Assembly: GCA_963989385.1 (NCBI GenBank)
Contig: OZ022501.1
Location: 82,072,979-82,136,978, forward strand
Origin: Ctena decussata
Lineage: Eukaryota; Mollusca; Bivalvia; Lucinida; Lucinidae
Reading direction: 5' to 3'
Length of the DNA stretch: 64,000 nucleotides
A model generated the notes under the pieces. That model worked only from the letters and a program-made list of their open reading frames with translations, was not told the origin of the DNA and did no database searches. Positions 10,531-22,585 of this stretch are shown here, piece after piece (the first letter of the stretch is position 1; every line of letters starts with the position of its first letter). Both the position numbers and the translations under genes were made by a program.

Positions 10531-12100
10531 TTTTATTGTCGTGACATGCATTTGCAATGCAAACAATGGGATCATCACAATGTCAGACAAGCTATATACC
10601 ACAACTTTTTTATGTCTGTTGCACGCCATGAATATACAATGTACTGAATACCGTTTCCATAACGATTAACACTCTGGAATAGGTAGTGTTTTCGTTCAAC
10701 TTCCACACAACACAAGCAGTGAAAATCTGTTGTTGTTTTTTTAATCGATGACAACCACGGTAATTCTAAAAGTATAACTTCATAAATTACGTCAAAGTTA
10801 TTTCTCTTTGACTGTGACTGCAATTTCCCGTGGTAATGAATCCAAGCATTGGTTGTTACATCGACACTCCTGTAAGGCGTAGTTTTTCCACTCTTGGGTG
10901 AAACTGTTAGCTGGAACACTGTTCCTCATATGTGTTGAAAATTACAGGATATGCATAGTCAGGAATCAATACAGTCGAATCCAATATATCGCCCTCGAAA
11001 CCAAGGGAAAGATGCACACACGAAAACTGACACAAGTTCACGAAAACACGCACGATAATCCATAAGAACAGCTCTTTTCCAAACAGGTGTTCATTCGGCT
11101 ATCCTTTCTGAAGACAGCAGCTACATCTATTGCTACCCATTTTCAAGTTTTGATTACAAAACAAGACAAAGTGCAGCTATTCAGGTGACCATATTGCTCT
11201 GAGAGACCGCAATATTCACAGAACGCATTTTTCACACGCGTGTGATGAATGCGGTCGTATTCTTCACATTTTGCGAGTGTGACCATTGGGTTCGGATTTT
11301 ATAGCGATTTTTAATAGAAACGCACTTTTCACACATACGACAAGGAAGGCTTGAGAATGAATTATTTGTTTTCCCTGTCCAACTGTAACTTTGAGTTTGA
11401 ACACCAACTGCTCTGAGCCTTCGGCTCTTAGGGAGCTAACATGGTCAACAAATTGCGGCTTTCACATTTTCCAACTTTTTCTGCATGCTTTATATTTGTA
11501 CAAAGTTTCCTAAACCTACCTTTTAAAGTTATAAAGCGAAATCGGTTTGTGACGGACAGACAGGCAGGCAACTATGGAAAAACGATATGTCTTCCCTCCC
11601 ATTTCTACCCAGATATAGATTTCATATACAATATGTTCTGAAAAGTTAGATCCTTTGGAAGTAAGGAACATACCAAAGAATAGAAAATAGCAGACACGGT
11701 TTAACTGAGTCTGTTCATGACCAGTAATGAAAAGTGCGACACCAGCCACGCCCCCTAGCACCGGCTTAAGCGGAACTCTGTTTTTAAAATTACTCAAATG
11801 AACTCAATGAACCCAAAGGACCAGAAAATATAATCTGCATTATGAAGATGTACAGGGAGACGTTTTACGGGCGCCACTCGGCACAAACACCAGCTGCAAT
11901 GAAGATAAATATGAACATGAAACTGAATGTACCAATACCTTTAATTTTGATATGGCATAAGGTACTGTTAAGAAGAAGCTTCCTCCCATTTATTCAACTG
12001 GAAATGCCTAATATTGCACAGAAATACCGTTTGGTCTCCTCCGCTGGATTATGGCACCGCGCAACAATTAGTACTAGAACCTCATCAGCATACAAATGAA
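10531..12100. other. Intergenic DNA, few recognised elements
   Basis: Contains a block at 11170-11340 (CCGCAATATTCACAGAACGC, with repeated TTTTCACAC words) that recurs inverted at 14990-15150. A 60-bp block at 11842-11905 recurs inverted at 33785-33860. No gene was supported. Confidence 0.5.
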
Positions 12101-12104
12101 CTAA

Positions 12105-12251
12105 AACAAACAAGGCGAAGGCTTTCCACAGTCTTGTGGTCGTAGGGACAGTATTTGAAGGAGCCTACAGCATCTAAAGCACATGTTTTGAAAGAGGGAA
12201 CCTATTCCTCTCCTTTCGTAGCCTTTAACCTTCCCTGATTCAGAGCAGATT
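12105..12251 (-). mobile_element. SINE-D, part interrupted by a transposon (left piece)
   Basis: Compared with the intact copies at 30195-30473 and 50664-50935, this piece plus 14748-14840 makes one diverged SINE-D. The piece ends in AGATT (12247-12251), which is repeated at 14748-14752 on the other side of the inserted element. Confidence 0.65.
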
Positions 12252-14747
12252 CACGAATGGTAAAGTTCCAAATTGACCTCCGCGGAGGTCTGTTGAAAAA
12301 CAATTTGACTATTTTCCGGTAGGCAATTTGAATATATCCTGTCATGAATTTTCGCGGTTTACTGACAGGGTTCAGACAAGATTTTTCTCGCTAGAAAAGG
12401 TACATGTATTCCAGAAATCTGAGAATGTCATGCTATATATATTTTACAGTTGTATATTGAGACCAAATGACATGGAGCAGTTTGAAGCGGTGTTTTTAAA
12501 TTACTTTTGTCCTCCAGTCTCAGTACTGAAAACGAAACTAGGAAGGAGTCCTGCACAGTTAAATCGGCTTTTTGGGTGCATTTGCAGGCTTTCTGTGAAG
12601 TCTTACCGATGCAGTAAGATACGTAGCTTGTATAGCTTCGTTCTAAACATACTTATAAGAATACGCATGCTTTTATTAATACACGCTTACCCAATTTTTG
12701 TTGGCGGTGATTTTGAACACGATGAGAACAATTTGACTAATGGAGATTAACATGGAAAAAATTTAATCAGCTAAAAAGAAGAAAATGCTTAATTTACTTG
12801 TCAGAAGCTAAGTAGCAACGGATTGAAAGCATGTTTTCGTACTATTAAAGAGCATCAGACAATATTGCTCATGTACCATTGTCTTTTTTATCGTGAAAAA
12901 GTAGCACAATAGTGCTTCATATTTTTTCTTTTCGTGTTAAACCAGACCTGTGACACTCATTTGTTTGTAAACATAGCACGAACCGATGCAGGTTAATATG
13001 TGCAATTGAAACCAAATTCACTATTCATAATCATATTATATTAGAAAAGTTTTGACATTGTGGTCAATTTGAAAAGCGCGAGGCCAGTTTGATTCCATTT
13101 CATCCCGGGAAAATAATTCTTGTTGTGCAAAGCCAGTCTGTTATTTTTGTTTCAATGCAAATATATATATATATATAATACGTGTTTGGTTTAATGAAGT
13201 CAAAATGAAGTCTCTGTTGCAAACTTCCTTCTGATGTGAAAACATAACAACTGAATAAAACTATTCAACTTTACCAACTGCTTTTTACATGGAAATCCCA
13301 TTTTGTAGGAAGAACTGACTAGTGTATAACTGGTTAAGTTTTTGTGACCAATTAGTTAGCTCTGTCGACTTCAGCTCACTAAAGGAAGCAGGCTCAACTC
13401 CCGATTGTGTTTCAGCGAGTTTGTATAGTACAGAGTAGAAAGAAAGGTAGAAGTTATGAACAAACATTATCGAAAACATAGTCAAGCGATAAAAGAACAG
13501 CTTTTCACAGCAGAGGGCCACAAGGAAACCATAACTAAAACAAAGCGGCAATTGTTTTTAAAACATCGGCAGCTAGATAAAACAAAAGAGGAATGGGGAC
13601 AATAATAACGCGCACATAGCCCTGGCCCTGGGGTCTGCTGTGGTTAATTCACATATACATCGTAGCTAATTAATAAATTAATAAATACTTGTAGAAAGCA
13701 ATATTGAAAGTACATGTACGTCGTCAAACCGATTTTGCCGCAGATGAACGATGTCTCTGTAAAGAGAAAAACGAATATCAAACTGAGCCTACCGTTGATT
13801 TTTTTTTCATCACAGCCTTCAAAGGTCAGTCTAAGGCGGCCGTAATGATGTTGTTATTGTTTAATGTTGATTACCCGACGTGTTTCTAAGTAACGGCCAC
13901 TTCAGGAGTGTAATCAACTCGCAGCGGGTGGAGCATGCGGGTATGTTTGCATGATATCTTCTTATGGGTTCACTCTAAATTGTTTGAATATCGGTTCTCT
14001 TCTCTGCAAATATTAGTCTGGATGGGTTCGTTTTATTTTACAAGCAAATGAGAGCCACAGGTCTGGTTTTACAACAAAGAAAGTGATAAAACACTATTGT
14101 ACTACCATTTCACGATAAAAAAGAGAATGTTGCGTGAGCAATATTATCTGGTGTACTGAAGACGTATAAAATCATGCATTCAGATCATATGATATCTGGC
14201 TCCTGAAAATTCAGCACGCATTTTCTTCTTTTTAGCTGATTAAATTTTTCCATGTTAATCTCCATTAGTCAAATTGTTCTCATCGTGTTCAAATTGACCG
14301 CCAACAAAAATTGGGCAAGTATGTAGTAACAAAAGCATGCATATTCTTGAAAGTATATTTAGAATGCAGCTATATAAATTACGTGTCTTACTGCATCGGT
14401 AAGATTTCACAGAAAGCCTGCAAATGCACCCAAAAAGCCGATTTAACTGTGCAGGACTCCTTCCTAGTTTCGTTTTCGGTACTGAGCCTGGAGGACAAAA
14501 TTAATTTATAAAACACCACTTCAAACTGCTCCATGTCATTTGATCTCAATATACAACTGTAAAATATATATAGCATGACATTCTCCGATTTTGGAATACC
14601 TTTTCTAGCGAGAAAAATCTTGTCTGAACCCTGTCAGTGAACCGCGAAAATTCATGACAGGATATATTCAAATTGCCTACCGGAAAATAGTCAAATTGTT
14701 TTTCAACAGACCTCCGCGGAGGTCAATTTGAAACTTTACCACCCGTG
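12252..14747. mobile_element. 2.5-kb non-autonomous DNA transposon with very long inverted arms
   Basis: The ends read CACGAATGGTAAAGTT and, on the other strand, CACGGGTGGTAAAGTT. The match continues (with indels) through CCTCCGCGGAGGTC, TTCCGGTAGGCAATTTG and TAATCAGCTAAAAAGAAG to about 12975 and, more weakly, 13030. The right arm is about 13970-14747. The flanks carry the direct repeat AGATT (12247-12251 and 14748-14752), and the host SINE-D continues across. The spacer at 13040-13965 has no recognisable transposase. A 140-codon open frame at 12328-12750 lies wholly in the left arm and is probably chance. A 5-bp duplication with CAC-starting ends resembles Transib-class elements, but that class is an inference. 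Confidence 0.88.
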
Positions 14748-14840
14748 AGATTACCATTTATTGCTGGGATGACAGAGTCAATGTTTCAGTCGTCGCCCGG
14801 CTGGCGACTCGAACCTGCGACCTTCTGCGTGGAAGAGCAG
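14748..14840 (-). mobile_element. SINE-D, right piece
   Basis: Contains the B-box-like word GGTTCGAGTCG on the - strand and the CCATTTATTGCTGG stretch that follows directly in uninterrupted copies. It begins with the second AGATT. Confidence 0.65.
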
Positions 14841-14879
14841 AACAAATTTTTAGTTTTCTTTTTGTTTACGCTACCGTTT

Positions 14880-15400
14880 TCCGTCCGCTATAACTTTTAT
14901 AATTTCAGGGTTGCCAAGAAGTGAAAATTGCGTTTTTGTGATATTTTGTCATATTTTTGGGGTGTTGCATGCGTTCGGAAAATTACGTTTACATGGTATA
15001 TATCCAACGTAAGCATCACATATATGTGAAAAATGCGTTCAAACTCTGTGAAAAATGCGACCGGATTTGTCACACGTGTGAAAAATGCGACCGGATTTTT
15101 CACACATGTGAAAAATGCGTTCTGTGAATATTGCGGTCTCACATTGCTCGACACCATAGCCGCGCGGACATAACAACATGTAACATTAAGTAACCACAAC
15201 AGAAGTACCGTTTTGAAACGGTCAGTAATGGATTACTTAGGGGCTTAAACTAGTTTTACTGTGTCCATCCACTCGCCCTCTTCTTCCTCAGTGGTTCGAA
15301 ACATTTCGTTAGCTGTTTGGTCTGCATGAAGATTTCCTAACCTATCAATGAATCACCAGAGCTCTGATTCAGCAAAGGTCTTATCCGTGATTTGTTTCCT
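14880..15400 (-). repeat. Dispersed repeat R, copy 2 (inverted)
   Basis: On the - strand it carries TTTCCTAACC-type, AGTTTAAGCCCC, CCATTACTGACCGTT and TACTTCTGTTGTGG words, as in copies at 10205 and 47365. Inside it are direct repeats of GTGAAAAATGCGACCGGATT at 15048-15120. Confidence 0.6.
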
Positions 15401-15659
15401 GTGGTGATCAGAGCTCTAGATAAGAGGGGTATTTGATGCTAAATGAGGGATACTTTTTTAATTTCTCACTGAAACCAAACCATATGCTGTGACCCCTTAT
15501 CTGAACCGTCTCGTCGAGACGGTTCAGATGAGGGGTCACAAGATATTTTTTTTATACAAAATAAACAAAAGCTATCCCTAATTATCAGCAAATACTCCCT
15601 CTTATCTAGAGCTCTGATCGCCACAGGAAACAAATCACGGATAAGACCTTTGCTGAATC
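15366..15659. mobile_element. Fold-back element with AGAGCTCTAGATAAGAGGGG arms, copy 1
   Basis: Arms run from GATTCAGCAAAGGTCTTATC to its complement ending GACCTTTGCTGAATC. The inner palindrome is CTGAACCGTCTCGTCGAGAC with its complement. The inner part (15412-15615) recurs at 33061-33263, so the outer 40 bases may be a separate duplication of flanking DNA. Confidence 0.8.
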
Positions 15660-15944
15660 AAAGAAGAGGACTCCACAGAAACAACGTGCTGCGACACTTA
15701 GAGATCCCTGGAGTGTCAAACGACGCCATTAAAATAACGGAGGAAAAGGAAACCGCCAGTTGAACCCGGGATGATCAAGCAACAGACAAGACAAGCTCCG
15801 GCACCAACCAACTAAAATAAATAGCTTTATGTCGGGCCCATGATTAAGTCTGATGCCTGACCAACCGGTGTGCAATTAAAGAGGGAAGTAGAGTGGTTAG
15901 CTACTAAATATGCAAACTGCAGCACTACATTTATATTATATACA

Positions 15945-16104
15945 TAGAGGATCTTACATGAGTGCTCATGTATTATTGAATTTATTAAACAAGTTGGGGA
16001 AAAGATAAGATGCGAGGCTGTGCCGAGCATCTTATCGTTTTCACCAACGAGTTTAATAAATTCAATAATACCGGAGCATGAATGCAAGATTCTATATATC
16101 ATAT
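15945..16104. mobile_element. Fold-back MITE
   Basis: ATTGAATTTATTAAAC and GTTTAATAAATTCAAT are inverted around GATAAGATGC...GCATCTTATC. Outer words AGAGGATCTTACATG and CAAGATTCTATATAT also pair imperfectly. Confidence 0.7.
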
Positions 16105-16109
16105 GACAC

Positions 16110-17006
16110 TAAAATCGCATTTTATTAGCAAATTTTGCACTAAAACGTCATGATTTCGCCATAAGAAAACGCGACGTTTTATGGACGTCAATGCATAACG
16201 CTACGACGTAATTTCATATTTAATCCACTAGTGGATTATCGTTTTTAATGCATGGCTTTATTACACTCTCAGATGCGACGTCATATGATAAAATACGTTT
16301 GTAACGTATAATATTTTTCTGAACTGGTCAGAAAAATCAGCACCGCTTACAATAATGTGTCGATTTCATACCTTCTTCACTTTTACTGAACGAATGTAAA
16401 AAAAAAGTAACTATTGCTAATGCTTAGGTAGTCGGGAAAGGTGAGGCATGAAGAGGAAATTTACCATCTGCTGACATCAAAGCACACAAACTTCAAGTCT
16501 TTAAAGATAAAGCAATATGGAGGCTATCTTAAATGCCAAAGGGGTACTTTATCTATGCTCAAAACCGTACAATTGCGAACAGATTTAACTGCAAAAATGA
16601 TGAAAAATGCATTGATAATGCCTTTTCTATATAAAAGTTTACCTGCATGGACTATGCTGAAGCACTTTCGCCTCTGAGGCTAAAAAGAAAACTACATGTC
16701 GGCTCATAATCAACGTTCATGTAACTTTTCTTTAGGATATTGAAATATCTGAGATACGGTAGTTCGGCGATAGTTCAAACCAATCAAATAATGACGACAT
16801 TGACATTTAAATACATGCGCAAAAAACACGTTATTCAAAGAGGAATAAGTTAGATAACTCTGGGTAGCGGCACGAACTGGACGTCCGTTCAATCCGAAAT
16901 ATTCCACATTAATATTCTAATTAATCCTTATTTAGGCCTATATGTTTGCTGAATTGATTCATTGATGGGCAAACGCATGAAACAGACAAAAAAATTGTAA
17001 AATAAT
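16110..17006. other. Intergenic, nothing recognised
   Basis: AT-rich, with several ACGTCA/TGACGT words at 16150-16280 and a small palindrome TAATCCACTAGTGGATTA near 16221. No gene or known repeat was supported. Confidence 0.5.
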
Positions 17007-17240
17007 AAGCCGCGACACGACAAACCCTAAAAAGTGGCATGTGCGCCCAGACTCAGATCAGCCTGGGCATCCACCCAGTCTGATTAAAGCCATTGCTGTC
17101 GGCATGGAGGTAGCTTAGACCCTTATGTACACTTTAAACGCACAGCAAAGACTCATATCAGACTGGGCGGATGCCCAGGCTGATCTGCGTCTTTGCTGGG
17201 CGCACATTCCACTTTTTTGGTTGTGTCATGTTGCGGCTCA
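17007..17240. mobile_element. MITE family GAGCCGCGACACG, copy 1
   Basis: Almost the whole 235 bp folds on itself. Ends are AGCCGCGACACGACAAA and CATGTTGCGGCT. The inner word CAGATCAGCCTGGGCATCC is mirrored by GGATGCCCAGGCTGATCTG. Four more copies occur in the window. Confidence 0.88.
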
Positions 17241-17979
17241 TATGTTTACAGAATGAGTCATAGCCTACAAACTTTCTCACAGCCATTTAAAATGTCCTTG
17301 TTTGGAAAAGACATTTATCTAAAAATACCACTGACCAAAGCATTTTTTTACTTTCACTATTAACAAAGTCAATAAGTACATCTTTTTATCTGCTCCGACG
17401 GAAATGTCAATTATTCTTGAAGACTTTGAAGTGTTTTAAAACTGTGAAGTTTGAAATTTGACCACTGGGTCGTTAAAATTTTAAAGCATTTGCGAGACAA
17501 TAAAATAAAGACAGGAAAAAGAAAGTTATAATTTTTAAGCAACGTCAGTCCGTCTCTTGTAAGAAAAAAGTTTCAAAATCAATTCACATTTTTTCCAAGG
17601 CAATGAGTTTGCTCAAAACTTACAGAATTTTAACTATACCCTTTTTCTCTTCATTCTCTGGTACAGAAAACTACAGTGTAATCGGCTGTTTACTATGATT
17701 TTCCTATGTTCAAAATTTCATTCATAACCGAAGTTTCAAGGTTCATTTTTAAAAACCGAATTCGTAGCCGTTGGAGGACTCGAATTCCCCTCCCCCCCCC
17801 CCTTGTTTAAAGATAAATACATGTAGATATAATTATAAAGAGTCTCTTATCTTAAATAATTTACCGACATATGATAGGCCCCTATGCTATGGTAATCAGA
17901 TGCCAGGAAAATTGCTTTTTGCTGCTATACCTGTATTATTTTAAAAGAGAGAGAAAATTATCAACTTAGGTAGCTCTCT

Positions 17980-18025
<46 letters not shown>

Positions 18026-18758
18026 GAGAATGTATGTATACACCATGTGACACAGAGATAGTAATATTTTGTGTCAAAAGCTGCAGTAGTCAGTATTAGG
18101 AATACATAAGGGCACAGTACATCTATTTGTCCGATTCTAGTGAGCGGTATGTGCAGTCTCTGTGTCTTGGTGCCTAGAGGCTGATCTTTCAGAGTAATTC
18201 CATTAATAATTCTCACCTCAGGTGGAATATGACAAGTTTTCTTAAAAAAAAGAAAATAAGATTAACAATCTACATGTTTTCAGCCTTTTTTTGTAATCGC
18301 GAAACGAACTTCTCTTGAATGTAAACACGTACTTCATGTTCTATGACGTGAAAATGTGAGGGCTTGACATTTTTATGCAAAATAAATTGCGTTCGAATAC
18401 ACATATTTTTTGCATTTGTTTTGCGCTCCGTTAAGGTATTGAAACTTATGTTTCTCACCAAAGTGCGCGCCGTCAAGATGTCTTTACAGACGTAATATTA
18501 TTTTTTTCCAAATGTTTTTGCGAACTATATGTTGATTTTGAATATTGATCGTATTCATATAACAGAGCAAATAGAAAAAAAGTCTCTGAAAAATTTGTCT
18601 GAGATTTGAATACGTTTTAACAAAATATGTTTACATGTAATTTTCGAAATAATATTAAGGCTGAGCACCGAGTAAGTATATTTAACTACATCCCCTATTC
18701 CGATAACGTGGTAGCTTTCAAGGTCAAAGGTTGATGATTTATACATATTTTTAGTTTC
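17241..18758. other. Intergenic, with a (TC)n microsatellite
   Basis: A (TC)n run occupies about 17973-18022 and a poly-C tract lies near 17793-17802. No gene or larger repeat was recognised. Confidence 0.5.
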
Positions 18759-18761
18759 TTA

Positions 18762-19667
18762 AGCCCCAGTCACACATTCACGGTTCAGGCCACGGTTCAC
18801 CACGGTTTCACAAACCGTAGCACACCGTCGTGATTCGTAGTAGCACCGTAGATGCATCCGTCGTGTTCCGTAGTGATCCCTGAAGAACCGTGGTGATCCG
18901 GGAGTCGCTACGGAAGTTTTAAACTGTTTAAAACTTCCGTGCTGAACCGTGGTGGCTTGTGGGCGTGGCCTAAACCGTAGCGCAACCGTAACAGAATCGT
19001 GCCCGTTCGTAGCGCTACCGTAGGTGTATCCGTGATTATCCCTGGCTTTCCGTCGGTATTCGTGGACAACCGTGGTAATTTTGTCACTATGAAAACTCAC
19101 TTTTTATTCAACAGAAATAAGTTTCCAGACTCGAAAGTTTATGACTTTGGATTACTTTCCTTTTAAATGCATAATGCCTACTCACAATTAATTTTTAGAA
19201 TAAAATTTTAATTTGTCAACCGAATTTCAAAATTTTTGCTGCACATTTTACGAAAAATTTAGTTTTACATAATGTGATAAAATACTTTTCTTGCCTACAA
19301 ATAAATTAAACATCATCAACAAAAATCATTATCATGACCACCGTTAAACCGTAGACACTCGTATGAGCCCGTGGCGCTACCGGCTCTAGTCGTACTAGCA
19401 CCGTATCGAACCGTAGTAGCATCGTCAGCTTCCGTAATGCGACCGTGGGATAGCCTTGTTGTCCGTAGTGCTGCCGCCTTGCGCCGTCGTGAATTCGTAG
19501 ATGATCGGTACAGACACCGTACAAACACCGTGAGAAACCCTAATGGAACCCTGGCAAGCCGTAGTGATGCTGGATTTTTCTACGGTTCATCCCGGTTTGC
19601 CTTCTAGGTCAAACCGTGGTGAATCGTTGTAAACCGTAGCCTGAACCGTGAATGTGTGACTGGGGCT
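18762..19667. mobile_element. 906-bp element with TTA duplication and ~11-bp quasi-repeats (PIF/Harbinger-like)
   Basis: The ends AGCCCCAGTCACACATTCAC and GTGAATGTGTGACTGGGGCT are perfect inverted copies and extend into TTCAGGCCACGGTT and AACCGTAGCCTGAA. Both sides carry TTA (18759-18761, 19668-19670). Most of the interior apart from an AT-rich centre (about 19085-19320) is a run of CCGTAG, CCGTGG and CCGTCG words spaced about 11 bases apart. A 3-bp TTA or TAA duplication is typical of PIF/Harbinger-type elements; no transposase is encoded. Confidence 0.85.
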
Positions 19668-20399
19668 TTAGGGCCTTAACTACATGAAAAACAGAAAGAC
19701 CGGATTAAAACCTTAATCAGTATTCAAGGGAGAACGGACTAAATAGGCAAAGGAGTCATCCTTATCATAATTTTTCTTTCGAGTTAATTGTAACATTATT
19801 TTGCGACGTCACGTTCTTTGGAAGAAACATCACCACGAAAAAATATGAACCCCAAACATGTTCGAACTATTCTCCCTCGAAGACAGAATTTGGTATTTAT
19901 TCACTTTTTTCAGAATTCATCTGGGTAGGTTCTTACTGCATCAAGTAATGAATTTTTAGTTATTAATTTAAGGTAGATGGATGGTGAATAGAAATATTGT
20001 CGGGGCATTCAAACCATTATACCATCTAAATAACCAAAAGAGCTATAAAACATTTGGATAAGAGAAAAACAATCACCGTTTTGTTTTCCTAAAAAAACAA
20101 TATTTTGTATTTCTACATACTTTTTTTACACATTTTCCATTAAAATTCATATCTCTAGCACATGAATGCACTTTCATTTCAGCAAAATCATATAATCTAT
20201 AATACAGGGTATTTGAAACAAAAAATGCAGTTATGTTTTTAATAAGTAACTGAATTTCATGAAAAACGTCATGAAAAATATATTCACTCGATGGGGCATG
20301 CTTATGCATATTATTTTACTAAAACTTACATTGTATGTTACAGAATCAAACAAAAAACAACAACATTTCACCGTTTCGTTTCCTAGAAAAACAATGTTG

Positions 20400-20492
20400 A
20401 AGTTTAAAAATATCCCCAAAACAGACTGCCCAAATTCTGCACCTGCTGCAAGACCAGTCGGTCCTTGCCCTACTATATATTTTCCCGTTATT
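20400..20492 (-). mobile_element. SINE-B fragment
   Basis: On the - strand it reads TAGTAGGGCAAGGACCGACT, then a CAGCAGGTGCAGAATTTGGGC-like stretch. This corresponds to the middle of the SINE at 42665-42905. Confidence 0.55.
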
Positions 20493-20700
20493 CCGGTTCT
20501 ACCATAGAGTAATGCCGACAAAAATGCGCAGATGGGATAGCAACTGTGAAGACCTTGATCATTCTGGTTGCTAAGGAACAGTCTGATCTCGGTTTCCACT
20601 GTTTGTACAGACCTATGTGCCCAAAAACTTAGGATCTTCACGGTAGACATTGTTTGTGTATATTATAACTGTAAATACTGCACAGTTGATCGATTTCATC

Positions 20701-20727
20701 ATGAACAATAACTTTTTTGTTTTAAAA
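20701..20727 (+). CDS. Candidate first exon of the thioredoxin-like gene
   Basis: ATG AAC AAT AAC TTT TTT GTT TTA AAA is followed directly by donor GTAAGTAAG, giving MNNNFFVLK in phase 0. Animal thioredoxin genes often have a first coding exon of about eight residues ending in lysine, in phase 0, before the exon that starts T/E-x-F. This fits in length, phase and position 2.25 kb upstream. It is not proven: the residues are not strongly thioredoxin-like, and another short exon could exist in the region. Confidence 0.35.
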
Positions 20728-20855
20728 GTAAGTAAGAACAGAGTTGTTTCGTATATGACTAACTTAATCTCAAGTAAAATAACTTAATATTGATGTTAGT
20801 AAAGTTCAGAAAGCGCGACCTAGTTGCTATAGGGTATAAAACAGAAAACTCAGTT

Positions 20856-21076
20856 TGTCAGAGGTCCCAGGTTCGATACCCGGTCTGGCCACATACTTTC
20901 GTTTCTCCTTCCGCTGATTCAAGAAAGGCAGTTGTCAGTTACTGGCGAAAGTATGTGCACTTAGTACTGGTTCACCGCTTTGGAGGTCTGCACAGGAAAA
21001 GTGTGATAAGGTTAACAACCGTCCCAGCAAGACCATAACTGTTTACCGTGGATGTAAAGCAAAAATCAATAAAAGT
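20856..21076 (+). mobile_element. SINE-A, 5'-truncated and diverged
   Basis: Begins within the tRNA-like head (TCAGAGGTCCCAGGTTCGAT) and continues with GCCACATACTTTCGTTTCTC and the family body. It lacks the A box present at 31468, 49484 and 59611. Confidence 0.8.
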
Positions 21077-22585
21077 CAGTTTTCTGTGCCCGTTTATGTA
21101 TAACTTAATGAAGTGTCAAAGATCAACAAATGACTGTTTCAATCAAACATACAATCTGGGTATAGTTTGTGCTCCATTTTTTTGCAGGTAACGTCATCAG
21201 TTTTTTTGGTAGAAGTTAATGGGTGAACTAAATCAGTCATAAAATCGCCAAAAATGTTGACAGTTCTCTGAAACTTCGCATAATTAATCAGATATAATTA
21301 GTATCGGTCAACCTGCACTACAAAAGTAAAAGCTGGAAGTTCTTGCGAGCACATATTTTAAATTTTGCAAGCAACATATTTGACATGTAACTCATTCAAT
21401 GCATATATGATGTATACGTTTAACAGTGCATGGTTTTAGTCCTGTCGAAGTGCGATTTCGCATTTTGGCATGCAATTAGGTAAAGAGAATAAACAAATAT
21501 TCACAAACAAATTTATATTACAAAATGGAATCAGGAATCACGAACAAAAACAAAATGCATTGAAACATGAGAACCCGATAACGGCTACATAGAGGCCTAT
21601 GGAAAGGCTTTCGTGTTCCGTGTGAAACCAATATATAATACCACACTCCGCAAAATTCGAAACGTTTTGCTTTTACAACTGAGTGTCGCATATCCTTACC
21701 TGTGTTTCTCAAAACCGTGTATTAATTTCAACGGATTAACAAAATGAAACGGGTATATACACAGGTATTTTGTTTGTTGTTATTGTTATTATTATGATTG
21801 TTATCATTACTTGTGACTTTAACGTACTTGCAATACGATTGGGATCTTTAATCAGGCGCTATTACAAATAAGTCAGGTAACTAGAGTTTTTTTGCCAGTT
21901 TAGGTCTAAGGCATGTATAGTAACACTCTCTGAAATATGGAACAACGAGGAACTGCAATTAACAAAATTTAAAAATAAGAAAATAAAATAAAATAAGGGA
22001 GGTCCCTAAAAATATGTAGTACCAAAGTATCAACTTATGAAGTAGGATGCACCCTTATTTAATAGTCTACAGAGATATGATACGAGAGTCTACTTTTGTA
22101 TTAAGTCATTAATAAATCAGTTTTGAAAAGAACCTGAAAAAAACACTGAAAAAAGAGAGTGCATTTCGGTTGAAATAAACCATAAGCTAAGCAAAAAAAA
22201 AAAAAGAAAAAAAAAATATGTAGATAGTTATTCGAAGCTCAGTTGTATATACCAATTAAAGACTGACATTATCAGAAACCTATACATGTTGGATCTAGTT
22301 ACTCTACACTTTTGTATTGCTATTTAAAAAGTGCATTGTTATTTACATATAATAACTGTTTATAATAAAGTACGACGTATTCGATTTAGCCCGATTAAAT
22401 CAATATTCATTTGTAGATCGAACAGATTTATATCTTTACCAGTGTACAACAAATATTAATTTTAGTTATAACGAGTCTAGTCTTTGAAAAGACTCGCTTA
22501 ACCATACACGTGTTTCCTACGAGATCTTTTCTCATTTTTTTAATATGGTTATAGACAATACATTTCGAAGCAAGCCAACCCGTGA
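21077..22585. other. Intronic or intergenic DNA, nothing recognised
   Basis: AT-rich with homopolymer A runs near 22190-22215. No supported gene, RNA or repeat. If 20701-20727 is the first exon, this is intron 1 of the thioredoxin-like gene. Confidence 0.45.

Noticed and set aside
12328..12750. 140-codon open frame on the + strand
   Set aside because: It lies wholly within one inverted arm of the transposon at 12252-14747. The mirrored copy in the other arm does not keep the frame, and no domain is recognisable.
15048..15120. CRISPR-like direct repeats (GTGAAAAATGCGACCGGATT)
   Set aside because: Only two or three imperfect copies with almost no spacer, in a eukaryotic dispersed repeat.
20231..20650. 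139-codon - strand open frame
   Set aside because: Its middle is a SINE-B fragment (20400-20492) and the remainder has no family resemblance.
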